Of a stretch of 64,000 bases of DNA, positions 55,965 through 63,983 are shown one piece after another. The notes beneath the pieces are model-generated. The model ran no database searches. It was not told the origin of the DNA and saw only the letters and a program-made list of their open reading frames with translations. This stretch comes from Spirulina subsalsa PCC 9445 (GTDB taxonomy: Bacteria; Cyanobacteriota; Cyanobacteriia; Cyanobacteriales; Spirulinaceae), in NCBI RefSeq assembly GCF_000314005.1, contig NZ_JH980292.1:124001-188000 (forward strand), given 5' to 3'. Both the position numbers and the translations under genes were made by a program. Positions within the stretch are counted from its first letter, which is position 1. Every line of letters starts with the position of its first letter.

Positions 55965-56825
55965 GTGCCTGAATTACCAGAAGTTGAAACAGTTCGTCAG
56001 GGTCTAAATCAATTGACTCTGCACCAAAGGATTGAGGGTGGGGAGGTGTTGCATCAGCCAACGCTTGCCTACCCTTTTTCTGTGGCGGATTTTCTGGGAG
56101 GGGTTGGGGGATGTGCGATCGCCTCTTGGGAAAGACGAGGGAAGTATTTACTGGCGCAATTGACCACCCCCCAAGGGAAAGCGGGGGGTTGGTTAGGGGT
56201 ACATTTGCGCATGACGGGTCAGTTATTTTGGGTCAAACGGGATGAACCTTTGGGGAAACATACAAGGTTGCGTCTGTTTTTTGCTGGGGGTCAGGAGTTG
56301 CGTTTTATTGATATCCGAACTTTCGGCCGGATTTGGTGGGTTTCGCCCCTTCAGGAGCCTGCTGAGGTGATTACAGGCCTCACTCGTTTGGGGGTAGAGC
56401 CTTTGAGTGAACAGTTTACGGTGGAGGGGTTGGGGGAACAGTTGGCGAAACGACGGGGGCCGATTAAGGGGGTGTTGTTGGATCAGAAGGTGGTGGCGGG
56501 TCTGGGGAATATCTACGCCGATGAGGTGTTATTTCAGAGTCGGATTCGACCGGATGCGATCGCCTCTACCCTCACCCCCCAACAAGTCAACGCCCTCCAC
56601 CAAGCCATTATAGCCGTCTTAAACCGAGCCATTGAACGGGGCGGCACGACGTTTAGTGACTTCCTCAACTTGTTAGGAGTCCGGGGCAATTACGGCGATT
56701 CCGCTTGGGTCTACGGTCGCACAGAACAACCCTGTTTAGTCTGTCAGACTCCCATTCAACGGATGAAAATATCCGGGCGTTCCTCTCATTTTTGTCCGAC
56801 TTGTCAGACCCGGAGTTTAGACTAG
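55965..56825 (+). CDS. mutM: Formamidopyrimidine-DNA glycosylase (MutM/Fpg)
   Basis: 286 residues from the GTG at 55965; Pro2 and Glu3 (PELPEVETV) are the catalytic N-terminus after Met removal. WERRGKYLLAQL, HLRMTGQL, LGNIYADEVLFQSRI (helix-two-turn-helix) and the C-terminal zinc finger CLVCQTPIQRMKISGRSSHFCPTC are complete. It excises 8-oxoguanine. Its position 15 bp after psaE could tie repair of oxidative DNA damage to photosynthetic expression. Confidence 0.96.
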   Translation: MPELPEVETVRQGLNQLTLHQRIEGGEVLHQPTLAYPFSVADFLGGVGGCAIASWERRGKYLLAQLTTPQGKAGGWLGVHLRMTGQLFWVKRDEPLGKHTRLRLFFAGGQELRFIDIRTFGRIWWVSPLQEPAEVITGLTRLGVEPLSEQFTVEGLGEQLAKRRGPIKGVLLDQKVVAGLGNIYADEVLFQSRIRPDAIASTLTPQQVNALHQAIIAVLNRAIERGGTTFSDFLNLLGVRGNYGDSAWVYGRTEQPCLVCQTPIQRMKISGRSSHFCPTCQTRSLD

Positions 56826-56934
56826 GGCTTGCTAATACCCATTTAATTTGTCTTCAGCAAGCCCTCGCTCAGAACAACAAGCGAGTTCAGCCCCTACTGT
56901 AAACATCACACACAAATACAGGACTAAACTCGCT
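56824..56934 (+). terminator. Two hairpins after mutM
   Basis: AGGGCTTGCT (56824) pairs with AGCAAGCCCT (ending 56865), resembling a collapsed pair of MITE ends. A second stem, AGCGAGTTCAG (56880-56890) with CTAAACTCGCT (56924-56934), has one mismatch. Either could end the psaE-mutM transcript. U-tracts are absent. Confidence 0.4.
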
Positions 56935-56987
56935 GATGCTAATAATCACGAACAAGAATTAACAATCGTTAACACTAAATAACCAGT

Positions 56988-57260
56988 CTAGCCAAGATCC
57001 AAATGTGAGAGGACATCTTCTGCCCATTCTTGGCTTAAAACTTCTTCATTTTTATCAACGGAATTGTTGTGAAGAATGTAGTATTGCCGTTTGTGCGCCA
57101 AGCTGTCCAAACTGCCAACATGGATAAAACTCTTAGGTAAACGGTCATTTTCAAAAGCATACTGACCAACGTGGAACTGATTCACATGATCCTTATCAAC
57201 CCACAACCCCCATCCTTTTTCTGCATCGTTCAATTCTGCGAGGAAGTTTAAAGTATTCAT
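56988..57260 (-). CDS. Small hypothetical protein
   Basis: 90 residues, MNTLNFLAELNDAEKGWGLW...DVLSHLDLG. Acidic and soluble, with conserved-looking GWGLWVDKDHVNQFHVGQYAFEN. It starts at the ATG at 57260, preceded by AGGAGAGCC. The family is not recognised. Upstream, 57261-57526 holds a copy of the TTGACAAGTTAAG-type repeat module and GGGAACAGG/TTCCCTA runs and no gene. Confidence 0.65.
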   Translation of the reverse strand: MNTLNFLAELNDAEKGWGLWVDKDHVNQFHVGQYAFENDRLPKSFIHVGSLDSLAHKRQYYILHNNSVDKNEEVLSQEWAEDVLSHLDLG

Positions 57261-57526
57261 GGCTCTCCTAATCGTTTTTTATAACTTCTGACTCTTTTAT
57301 TATGGGATCAAAGTCTTGGTTTCGTCTCATCGTATTTACGGAATGTAATGCAAGGATACGGAAGTTAATATAGCCAACCTATTACCCAATCCTGACAAGT
57401 TAAGACTCAACGTTGGAAGTCAAGGGAACAGGAAACGGTGAACAGGAAACAGGGGAGTCGGGAGTCGGGGGGAGAGGGAGAGAAAGGGAGACGAGGAATT
57501 AAGACTTATTCCCCATTCCCTATTCC

Positions 57527-58576
57527 CTATTCCTCGTTCCCTAGGCCCTCAATGTAGCGCGCCAAAATATCAATACAGCCTGCAATTGCCCCAAGGTGCG
57601 CGATTTCGTAGCCGTGGGTGTTTTCTGTGGGAAATCCTAAACAGGCAGCGCGGGCAACGTGACCAAATTTCATCGCAATGGAGGCATCACTGCCAAAACC
57701 GCTAATGGCGGCGAATTGATAGGAAATATTGGCCAATTGGGCAGCCCGGGCAAGTTCTTGATTTAATCCTTCGTCATAGATGCCATAACCATCTTGGGAG
57801 AGAATCACGGGAATAGCACCGTCGAGGATGGGATATTCTGGGGCGAGGGGACAAATTTCTAGGGCAATCAGGGCATCTAGGCGATGATTTTGGCTGAAGT
57901 AGAGCGCACCTAACGCGCCGACTTCTTCTTTGGCGGAAGCGACGAGGTAAACGGTGGGTTTGGGGTGGCTAATTCGTTGGGCTAGAGCGAGTAAGATAGC
58001 GAGGGAGGCTTTGTTATCGAGGGTGTAACTGGCGATGTAGTTGTGGAGGCGAAAGGGCTGTTTTCGGTGTTTGCCCACCACAACACGGGTTCCCGGACGC
58101 ACTCCGGCTTTTTGGAGTTCGCCGGGGGTGCGTTTGGTTTCCACCCAGACATCTTGCCAACGGAGGGGATTTTTGTCTTGTTGGGCTTTTTGGGGGGACT
58201 CGTGGGAGACGTGACGGGAGCCAAAGGAGAGGATTCCGGACAGGGTAGTGCGATCGCCTAAAATATCCACAACGCCCTCGCCATACACCCAAGGAAAAGA
58301 TCCCCCTAGGTTACGAATTCTTAACCGTCCTTTGTTATCTATCCCCTTGACAATTGCCCCGATTTCGTCCTTATGGGCGGTAATGGCGATCGCTCTTTCT
58401 GCCTCACGACCGGGAATTTTGAGGATAATATTCCCCGCTTGATCTTGCCCATACTCCACCCCTAACCCCTGTAAACGTTGCACGAGAAACTGATCAATTT
58501 CCCCTTCTACGCCACTCGGAGAGTGTTGTTCCACTAACTCAGCAATTTGATTAAAGAGAGCATCGTAATCCGCCAT
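57527..58576 (-). CDS. M42-family metallopeptidase
   Basis: 349 residues. Metal ligands of the di-zinc aminopeptidase site are visible in order: ITAHKDEIGAIV, SYTLDNKASLAILLALA, SAKEEVGALGALYFS (Glu-Glu catalytic pair) and the later histidine in FPTENTHGYEIAHLG. The family (FrvX/YsdC/tetrahedral aminopeptidase) trims small peptides in the cytoplasm and forms dodecamers. The length is normal. Confidence 0.92.
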   Translation of the reverse strand: MADYDALFNQIAELVEQHSPSGVEGEIDQFLVQRLQGLGVEYGQDQAGNIILKIPGREAERAIAITAHKDEIGAIVKGIDNKGRLRIRNLGGSFPWVYGEGVVDILGDRTTLSGILSFGSRHVSHESPQKAQQDKNPLRWQDVWVETKRTPGELQKAGVRPGTRVVVGKHRKQPFRLHNYIASYTLDNKASLAILLALAQRISHPKPTVYLVASAKEEVGALGALYFSQNHRLDALIALEICPLAPEYPILDGAIPVILSQDGYGIYDEGLNQELARAAQLANISYQFAAISGFGSDASIAMKFGHVARAACLGFPTENTHGYEIAHLGAIAGCIDILARYIEGLGNEE

Positions 58577-58652
58577 AAATTTTTTCTGACTTTTCCGGAT
58601 ATCCTTCCCTCTTTACAGGAAAAGGGAATGGTAGATGCACCCTGATAGCTCT

Positions 58653-58692
58653 CCCATGTCATTTTCCCTGAAGTGGCATGGGATTTTTTTTT
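58653..58692 (+). terminator. Plus-strand intrinsic terminator with no upstream gene
   Basis: CCCATGTCA (58653-58661) pairs with TGGCATGGG (58674-58682; one G-U), followed by A and nine T (58684-58692). The T-run is on the plus strand although both flanking genes are on the minus strand. It would stop transcription entering from the left or an antisense/small RNA. Confidence 0.6.
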
Positions 58693-58696
58693 CCGC

Positions 58697-59101
58697 TCAA
58701 CGGTGTTTTAACCGTTTTGCTTCCAGGAAGGATTTAGGACAAGCCGTTGACTCCTCTATCAGGGTTTGTTCATAGTGTCTCATTTCTGGGCTATTTTCGC
58801 CATAGACTCCTAAAATTTGTTGGCGACAGCACTCTGTGGCAAATTGATTAAATTCCGAGGGAATCACCCCATACATTTCTGTAAATTTTTCTGGAGTCAC
58901 TCGGCAAAAGGAAGGACGTTGATCATAAATCCGGCATTGACGCGATGTTTTATCATAGTGAATGCACCAGCCATCCTCTCCCACTAAACTCATATAGAGT
59001 TCGAGTTCCTCTGGAGTGAGATAATCGGGGAGGTCAGGGCGATCAGTCGGATCCAAATGACAACAAGCCCCACAGTGTTCAATACAATGCCAAGTTGCCA
59101 T
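58697..59101 (-). CDS. YkgJ-family cysteine-cluster protein
   Basis: 134 residues. The cysteine cluster CIEHCGACCHLDP followed by DGWCIHYDKTSRQCRIYDQRPSFC matches the YkgJ/UPF0153 iron-sulfur or zinc-binding family of unknown function. Cysteines near the C-terminus (ECCRQQ, TACPKSF) may complete the site. Confidence 0.88.
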   Translation of the reverse strand: MATWHCIEHCGACCHLDPTDRPDLPDYLTPEELELYMSLVGEDGWCIHYDKTSRQCRIYDQRPSFCRVTPEKFTEMYGVIPSEFNQFATECCRQQILGVYGENSPEMRHYEQTLIEESTACPKSFLEAKRLKHR

Positions 59102-59289
59102 AGAACAAGTCCGGGAAAAATAAAGCTTTCCATAATATCATAACAAGGACGAATTTTGGCACACCCTCCCTAAGACTTATCTGTATTGTATAGTTTTGTA
59201 TCGTTCCTGAAAAAATGTCCCCTGCCCGTGTAGTATGTAGAGTGAATTTTTTTGTATATTCATTTGGGTCGGGTAATAAGAGTAAAACA

Positions 59290-59421
59290 ATGGACTTTAT
59301 CACAAGTGCAGTTGGTAGCGTTAACTGGGAATTAATCTTTCAGCTAACTTTCGTAGCCTTGATCATGATTGCTGGTCCGGTCGTGATTTTCTTGTTGGCC
59401 TTCAATGGCGGGGATCTTTAA
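59290..59421 (+). CDS. psb30: Photosystem II protein Psb30 (Ycf12)
   Basis: 43 residues from the ATG at 59290. A single transmembrane helix ([20 protein letters not shown]) follows the short lumenal/stromal N-terminus [15 protein letters not shown], with the tail NGGDL. This matches Psb30/Ycf12, a PSII core peptide near PsbJ and cytochrome b559. Its TAA stop codon is part of the TTTAAC after which mobile element copy C is inserted. Confidence 0.93.
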   Translation: MDFITSAVGSVNWELIFQLTFVALIMIAGPVVIFLLAFNGGDL

Positions 59422-59713
59422 CAAAAATGTTGCGGAATTCCCCTTCCTCGCTTGCAGGGAGGGGATGGATAGCAACCCAGCAATATACTGAGCGACAGCA
59501 AATCCATGCTAAGATAAATATATCTTGACCACTAACCCCCAAAGCGAAAACTAAGCTAAAAAGGGCTGTGTTGCAAGAGAAAATTTGGGTCTTAGGAACT
59601 AGGACTTCTGCCTGGGTCTGAAAGATAAGACTCGCTATATTTCGGTATGGAAAGCACTTCCCATTGAATCAGGAAGCTCCATCCTCGCGCCTAGGCAGGG
59701 TGGGGTAGTTCAC
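59417..59713 (+). mobile_element. TnpB-less IS200/IS605-like element, copy C (complete)
   Basis: It begins after TTTAAC (59417-59422), which contains the psb30 stop, and ends GTAGTTCAC at 59713, 291 bp in all. It contains the uninterrupted ATACTGAGCGACAG where copy A holds a MITE. The right hairpin CCATCCT...AGGGTGG and scaffold match A and B. The flank beyond (GCTGGAGAGTTTGACC) is the would-be guide. It carries no ORF. The psb30 mRNA probably reads through it. Confidence 0.8.
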
Positions 59714-59775
59714 GCTGGAGAGTTTGACCACTCGACAGTTTTAGCGGGTCACTCAATTAGCCAGTCACTCAATAG

Positions 59776-59801
59776 AACACCCTCCTGTAGAGGAGGGTGT
59801 T
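59776..59801 (+). terminator. Strong intrinsic terminator, probably of psb30
   Basis: AACACCCTCCT-GTAG-AGGAGGGTGTT is a perfect 11-bp stem with a 4-nt loop, followed by TGAGTTTT. It lies 355 bp after the psb30 stop, and only about 60 bp once element copy C is removed. It is probably the original psb30 terminator displaced by the insertion. Confidence 0.75.
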
Positions 59802-59826
59802 TGAGTTTTGGGGGGAACGGGATTGA

Positions 59827-60144
59827 TTATGGCTCATCATCCATTAGGGGAATGGCGATCGCACCCAAAGCGAAAACCAGCACCAAAGGCATGGGACAAT
59901 GGGAAACGAAGGTCGAAACAATTCCACCAATCGAGCCCAGAAACAACACCCACAACAAGACTCTTTCTTCTAAACAGAGTCCTTTTTGCTCTTTAATCAA
60001 TCTTAAGACTTTAAGGGGAACCGGTTCAGGCATCACTGCACCGGGGGGGAACGCCCAATAGTTGCCAGACCGTTCACAGAACAAGTCTGTCCAACCATTT
60101 TCCATACACCATTCCTGAATCCATTCGTCTCTGTAATGTTTCAT
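59827..60144 (-). CDS. Hypothetical protein with C-terminal membrane segments
   Basis: 105 residues. An aromatic N-terminal part (MKHYRDEWIQEWCMENGWTDLF, GNYWAFPPGAVMPEPVP) is followed by two hydrophobic stretches (VLLWVLFLGSIGGIVSTFV and MPLVLVFALGAIAIPL). It is probably a small thylakoid or plasma membrane protein. Similar short proteins exist in cyanobacteria, but no function is known to me. Confidence 0.7.
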   Translation of the reverse strand: MKHYRDEWIQEWCMENGWTDLFCERSGNYWAFPPGAVMPEPVPLKVLRLIKEQKGLCLEERVLLWVLFLGSIGGIVSTFVSHCPMPLVLVFALGAIAIPLMDDEP

Positions 60145-60501
60145 CGCAAGCTCTCGGTCAATCTACTGGAAGTAATCGCAAAAAGGTAAGAAGGTTAGTA
60201 AGTTTGCGTTGTTTGTGTGTTCTTTATGTCTCGTGGTTCAGTGTAGTTTTACATTCAGTATGATCCCGGTGGTCACTCACTCAATATGACCCAGACCGTT
60301 ATTAGGAATATTAGCAAGGTGTCCTGAAAGATGCGTCAAAACAACATCAAAGTTTACTTTTCAAGCAGAAACAATCAGTATATATACTTATTCATTAAAC
60401 GGATCTAAAGAACCGATGCCAAGAGTTGACAGTTGAGAGTTGCCAGTTAATAGTTGATACAGGTAAAAATACCAACCCATCGATAGGCTAAGGAGAAATG
60501 A
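60145..60501. other. 357-bp region upstream of argJ, with heptad repeats
   Basis: The gene-free region between divergent genes includes five 7-bp units at 60424-60458 (AGTTGAC, AGTTGAG, AGTTGCC, AGTTAAT, AGTTGAT). It ends with an AGGAG ribosome-binding site (60491) before argJ. No RNA gene is recognised. Confidence 0.6.
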
Positions 60502-61761
60502 ATGGGAGACTGGCAAATCATTGAGGGCAATGTAACAGCACCGAGAGGCTTTAAGGCGGCGGGGATTACGGCGGGGCTGAAACCATCCGGCGCGCCAGAT
60601 TTAGCCCTGATTTACTCGGAAACCGAGGCGATCGCCGCCGGAGTGTTTACAACCTCTATTGTGCGGGCGGCCTGTGTAGATTACTGTCGTCAACGTTTGC
60701 AAAAAAAAGCATCTGCTCGCGCCATTCTCTGTAATGCGGGACAGGCCAATGCAGCCACAGGAGAGCAAGGATGGGAAGATGCCCTAGAAACCGCCCAATT
60801 AGTCGCCCAACACCTCAACATTAGCCCCGATGCTGTCCTCCTCGCCTCAACGGGAGTGATCGGACAACGGATGAAAATGGAGGCCTTCCGGGGGGGGATT
60901 CCCCAACTGGTGGAGAGTTTATCCGAAACTGGGGGAGATGCCGCCTCCCGAGCCATTATCACCACGGATTTAGTCCCCAAGGCGATCGCCCTAGAAACCA
61001 CCCTAGAAGGCCGTCCCGTGCGCATTGGCGGCATTGCCAAAGGCTCCGGCATGATTCACCCCAACATGGCCACCATGCTCTCCTTTGTCACCTGTGATGC
61101 GGCCGTCTCCACCCACCTCTGGCAAGAAATGCTCACCCGTGCCGCCAATAAAAGCTTTAATCAAATCACCGTAGATGGGGATACCAGCACCAATGACTCC
61201 CTAATTGCCCTCGCCAATGGTCAATCCCGGACGGCGGCGATTACGGAGATGAACGCTGACGGCGAGAAACTAGAGGCCATGTTAACCGAAGTGTGTCAGT
61301 ATTTGGCCAAGGCGATCGCTCGGGATGGGGAAGGAGCCACCTGTTTAATTGAAGTGCAAGTGACCGGAGCCCCCAATGATGCCGCCGCCCGTCAGGTCGC
61401 CAAAACCATTGTCGGCTCCTCCCTCGTCAAATCCGCCATTTTCGGACGAGATCCCAACTGGGGGCGCATTGCCGGAGCCGCTGGACGGGCTGGGGTACCC
61501 TTTGAGCAGGATCATCTACGGATTAAACTGGGGGACTTCCTGATGATGGATGGAGGTCAGCCCATGCCCTATGATCGTCAAGCGGCCAGTGATTACATGA
61601 GGCAAATTGCCCAAGATTCCTCCCGACCCGAAGGAGGTCAACGGCGAGATAATCCCCTGATTATTGCCGTCGATTTAGGCAATGGTTCCGGGAAAGGTCT
61701 GGCTTGGGGCTGTGACCTCAGTTACGATTATGTGAAAATTAACGCCGAATATACGACTTGA
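60502..61761 (+). CDS. argJ: Bifunctional glutamate N-acetyltransferase / amino-acid acetyltransferase ArgJ
   Basis: 419 residues. It is an Ntn-type autoprocessed enzyme: the cleavage site lies in HPNMATMLSF, where the threonine becomes the nucleophile of the beta chain. TSIVRAACVDYCR, NAGQANAATG, LLASTGVIGQRM, TVDGDTSTNDS and DPNWGRIAGAAGRAG are conserved. It recycles the acetyl group from N-acetylornithine to glutamate in arginine synthesis. The ATG at 60502 is chosen; another ATG lies 4 bp earlier out of frame. Confidence 0.96.
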   Translation: MGDWQIIEGNVTAPRGFKAAGITAGLKPSGAPDLALIYSETEAIAAGVFTTSIVRAACVDYCRQRLQKKASARAILCNAGQANAATGEQGWEDALETAQLVAQHLNISPDAVLLASTGVIGQRMKMEAFRGGIPQLVESLSETGGDAASRAIITTDLVPKAIALETTLEGRPVRIGGIAKGSGMIHPNMATMLSFVTCDAAVSTHLWQEMLTRAANKSFNQITVDGDTSTNDSLIALANGQSRTAAITEMNADGEKLEAMLTEVCQYLAKAIARDGEGATCLIEVQVTGAPNDAAARQVAKTIVGSSLVKSAIFGRDPNWGRIAGAAGRAGVPFEQDHLRIKLGDFLMMDGGQPMPYDRQAASDYMRQIAQDSSRPEGGQRRDNPLIIAVDLGNGSGKGLAWGCDLSYDYVKINAEYTT

Positions 61762-61767
61762 CATCCT

Positions 61768-61799
61768 CCCGACGCTGACCGCAAGCGGTACAGCGCGGG
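61768..61799. repeat. REP-like palindrome after argJ
   Basis: CCCGACGCTGACCGC-AA-GCGGTACAGCGCGGG folds into a 13-bp GC stem with small bulges, preceded by GACATCCT. It shares its outer halves with 6080-6110. It may double as the argJ terminator. Confidence 0.6.
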
Positions 61800-61875
61800 C
61801 TTCCCCCTATCACTACGAGGCCTTTCCTCCTGACGCTCCCTCAAGGCCTAAGCGTCTGGTATTATTCAGCAGACC
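61800..61875. repeat. MITE-end fragment
   Basis: Read inward from 61875 the sequence is GGTCTGCTGAATAATACCAG, then ACGCTTAGGCC. This parallels the right end of the MITE at 26711 (GGCTTGCTGAATAACACCAG, then ATGCTAGGC). The opposite end is not identifiable. Confidence 0.5.
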
Positions 61876-61879
61876 CGAG

Positions 61880-62551
61880 CTAACGTAAAACATAGCCCAC
61901 CCCGCGAACAGTATGTAGTAAGCGTTTAGTGTTGTTCATTTCCATTTTGATGCGTAAAGCGCGGACATAGACCTCAATAATATTAGACTCTCCCATAAAG
62001 TCATAACCCCAGACATTTTCTAGGATTTGGTCGCGAGTCAAGACTTGCCGGGGGTGACGGAGTAAGAGGTCTAGGAGTTCAAATTCTTTGACCGTTAATT
62101 CAATGAGTTGAGAACCGCGATAGACTTCACGGGTGAGGCGGTTTAGGCTGAGGTCTTCAAATTGTAGGATATCTTGGGTTTCAACCTTGGTACGACGTAA
62201 TCGGGCTTGAATCCGTGCGAGGAGTTCTTCCATACTAAAAGGCTTGGTTACATAATCATCGGCTCCAGCATTTAATCCTGTTACTCGGTCGGGAATGTCA
62301 TCTTTGGCTGTGAGCAAAATAATGGGGGTGTTGATGCCTGTTTTGCGTAAACGGAGACAGAGATCTAAGCCCGAGATTCCCGGTAACATCCAGTCTAAAA
62401 TCAATAAGTCGGGTTCTTGGTCACGAGCGAGATTGAGGCCATCAATGCCATTGGTGGCGAGGGTGATTTGATATCCTTCTAGGGTAAGTTCGGCGCGGAT
62501 AAATTGGGCGAGTTTGGGGTCATCTTCGACCAAGAGAATATGATGAGTCAT
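61880..62551 (-). CDS. OmpR-family response regulator
   Basis: 223 residues. The receiver domain (ILLVEDDPKLAQFIRAEL, phospho-Asp in LLILDWMLPGISGLDL, YVTKPFSMEELLARI) is followed by a winged-helix output domain (LTVKEFELLDLLLRHPRQVLTRDQILENVWG, VRALRIKME, TVRGVGYVLR). It overlaps the 3' end of its partner kinase gene by 32 bp, and the kinase comes first in the transcript. It resembles RppA/NrsR-type regulators of cyanobacteria, but the signal is not known. Confidence 0.92.
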   Translation of the reverse strand: MTHHILLVEDDPKLAQFIRAELTLEGYQITLATNGIDGLNLARDQEPDLLILDWMLPGISGLDLCLRLRKTGINTPIILLTAKDDIPDRVTGLNAGADDYVTKPFSMEELLARIQARLRRTKVETQDILQFEDLSLNRLTREVYRGSQLIELTVKEFELLDLLLRHPRQVLTRDQILENVWGYDFMGESNIIEVYVRALRIKMEMNNTKRLLHTVRGVGYVLR

Positions 62552-63983
62552 GGGGGGCTTGCCAGAGGGGTAGGGAGAGGGTGAACGTGCTGCCTTCTTG
62601 GGGTTTGGAACGTAGGGTAATGCGGCCGTTCATGCCTTCGATGAGACTTTTGGCGATCGCTAATCCTAATCCCGTACCATCTCGGGAGCGAGTCATAGAC
62701 TCATCCACCCGATAAAACCGTTCAAAAATACGCTGTTGATGGGCAAGGGGAATGCCAATCCCGCGATCGCACACATGAATCTGAGCGCAGTCCTGAGTCT
62801 GTTCTAACACCAAATCCACAGGCTGATCCGGGGCCGAATATTTAAGCCCATTGTCCACTAAATTAATTAACACCTGTTGTAATCGGTCTTGATCCGCACA
62901 AACCACCACATCCTGTTCCGTCATCAGTAACTGAATCGTCCGATTGCTCACCTTTTGGCTCATGGCTGTCACTTCAGCCATTAAGGTGTTTAAAACCATA
63001 GGCTGAGAGCGAAAATGTAAATGACCTGTATCAGCCCGGGCTAAATCTAGCAAATCCTGTAACATTCGGATCGTGCGTTCTGTCTCTGCGGTAGCGGTTT
63101 CTAAAGCCTGTTGTTGATAGTCGCTTAAATTGGTGCTGCGTCGGCTTAGACTTTGTAAATAGCCCACCACCACCGTTAAAGGAGTCCGCAATTCATGGGA
63201 CACATTCCCCACAAACTGACGTTGTTGTTCCCAGGCTCCCGAAAGACGGAATAACATCTCATTAAAGGCCGTAGCGAGTCCTAAAATTTCCTCCGGCGCT
63301 TGATTGAGTTCCAATTTTGCCCCCGTTAAATCATCAGCAGAAACCGCACCCGCCACTTGACTCATTTCTTGGAGGGGGTGCATCGCGTGACGAATCCGTT
63401 GGGAAATCGCCACTATTAAAAAAGCAATGGTGAATAAACTCATCCATAATAAGCGCCACAATCCGGCCTGTAATTTTTGTTGATCTCCGGTAATATCTTG
63501 GGAGAGATATAAACGACCAACCACCTGATTATTCACCATTAAAGGAGTACCACAGAGGACAATATCCCGATTACCGAGACGAATCACTTGAGGTTTATCG
63601 GGGATATTAGGGAGGGAGTCTAGAGCGCGGATTTCTAAGACATCTCGATTGAGATTAGAAGAACGGGCTAATAGTTCCCCCTCCGGATTTTGAACCCATA
63701 CTAATAATTCCGGTGTAGAAACTCGACTAATGGTTTGTTCGAGTCCTCTTTCTAGGGAAACCGCTTGGGTATAAAGTTCTAATTGTTCAGGAAAACGTCG
63801 AGCGACATATTCTAAAGTCTGTTTGTGCGCCGCTACCAGACTTTGTTCCATCTGCCAAGCTGACCACATCGCAATGCTTCCCAAACCTAACACAGAAAGC
63901 GTCACTAACTCCAACGTTAAGCGGAATTGTAGAGAGGAAGTTGAAAATCGTTTGGGTGAACAAACCTGAATCAGAGAAGTCAA
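62520..63983 (-). CDS. Membrane sensor histidine kinase (5' end uncertain)
   Basis: At least 487 residues. TM1 (LELVTLSVLGLGSIAMWSAW) and TM2 (LWRLLWMSLFTIAFLIVAI) bracket a sensor domain of about 140 residues. HAMP, HisKA (FVGNVSHELRTPLTVVVGYL) and HATPase_c (NLVDNGLKYS, DRGIGIP, GTGLGLAIAKSL) follow. The listed start is a TTG; the frame stays open to the right window edge, so the true start may lie beyond it. It is translationally coupled to the response regulator gene. Confidence 0.88.
   Translation of the reverse strand: MTSLIQVCSPKRFSTSSLQFRLTLELVTLSVLGLGSIAMWSAWQMEQSLVAAHKQTLEYVARRFPEQLELYTQAVSLERGLEQTISRVSTPELLVWVQNPEGELLARSSNLNRDVLEIRALDSLPNIPDKPQVIRLGNRDIVLCGTPLMVNNQVVGRLYLSQDITGDQQKLQAGLWRLLWMSLFTIAFLIVAISQRIRHAMHPLQEMSQVAGAVSADDLTGAKLELNQAPEEILGLATAFNEMLFRLSGAWEQQRQFVGNVSHELRTPLTVVVGYLQSLSRRSTNLSDYQQQALETATAETERTIRMLQDLLDLARADTGHLHFRSQPMVLNTLMAEVTAMSQKVSNRTIQLLMTEQDVVVCADQDRLQQVLINLVDNGLKYSAPDQPVDLVLEQTQDCAQIHVCDRGIGIPLAHQQRIFERFYRVDESMTRSRDGTGLGLAIAKSLIEGMNGRITLRSKPQEGSTFTLSLPLWQAPHDSSYSLGRR

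Noticed and set aside
57389-57526. A further full MITE copy before the M42 gene
   Set aside because: The internal TTAAGACTCAACG-type module and G-runs are present, but neither terminal GGYYTGCTGAATAA end is found.
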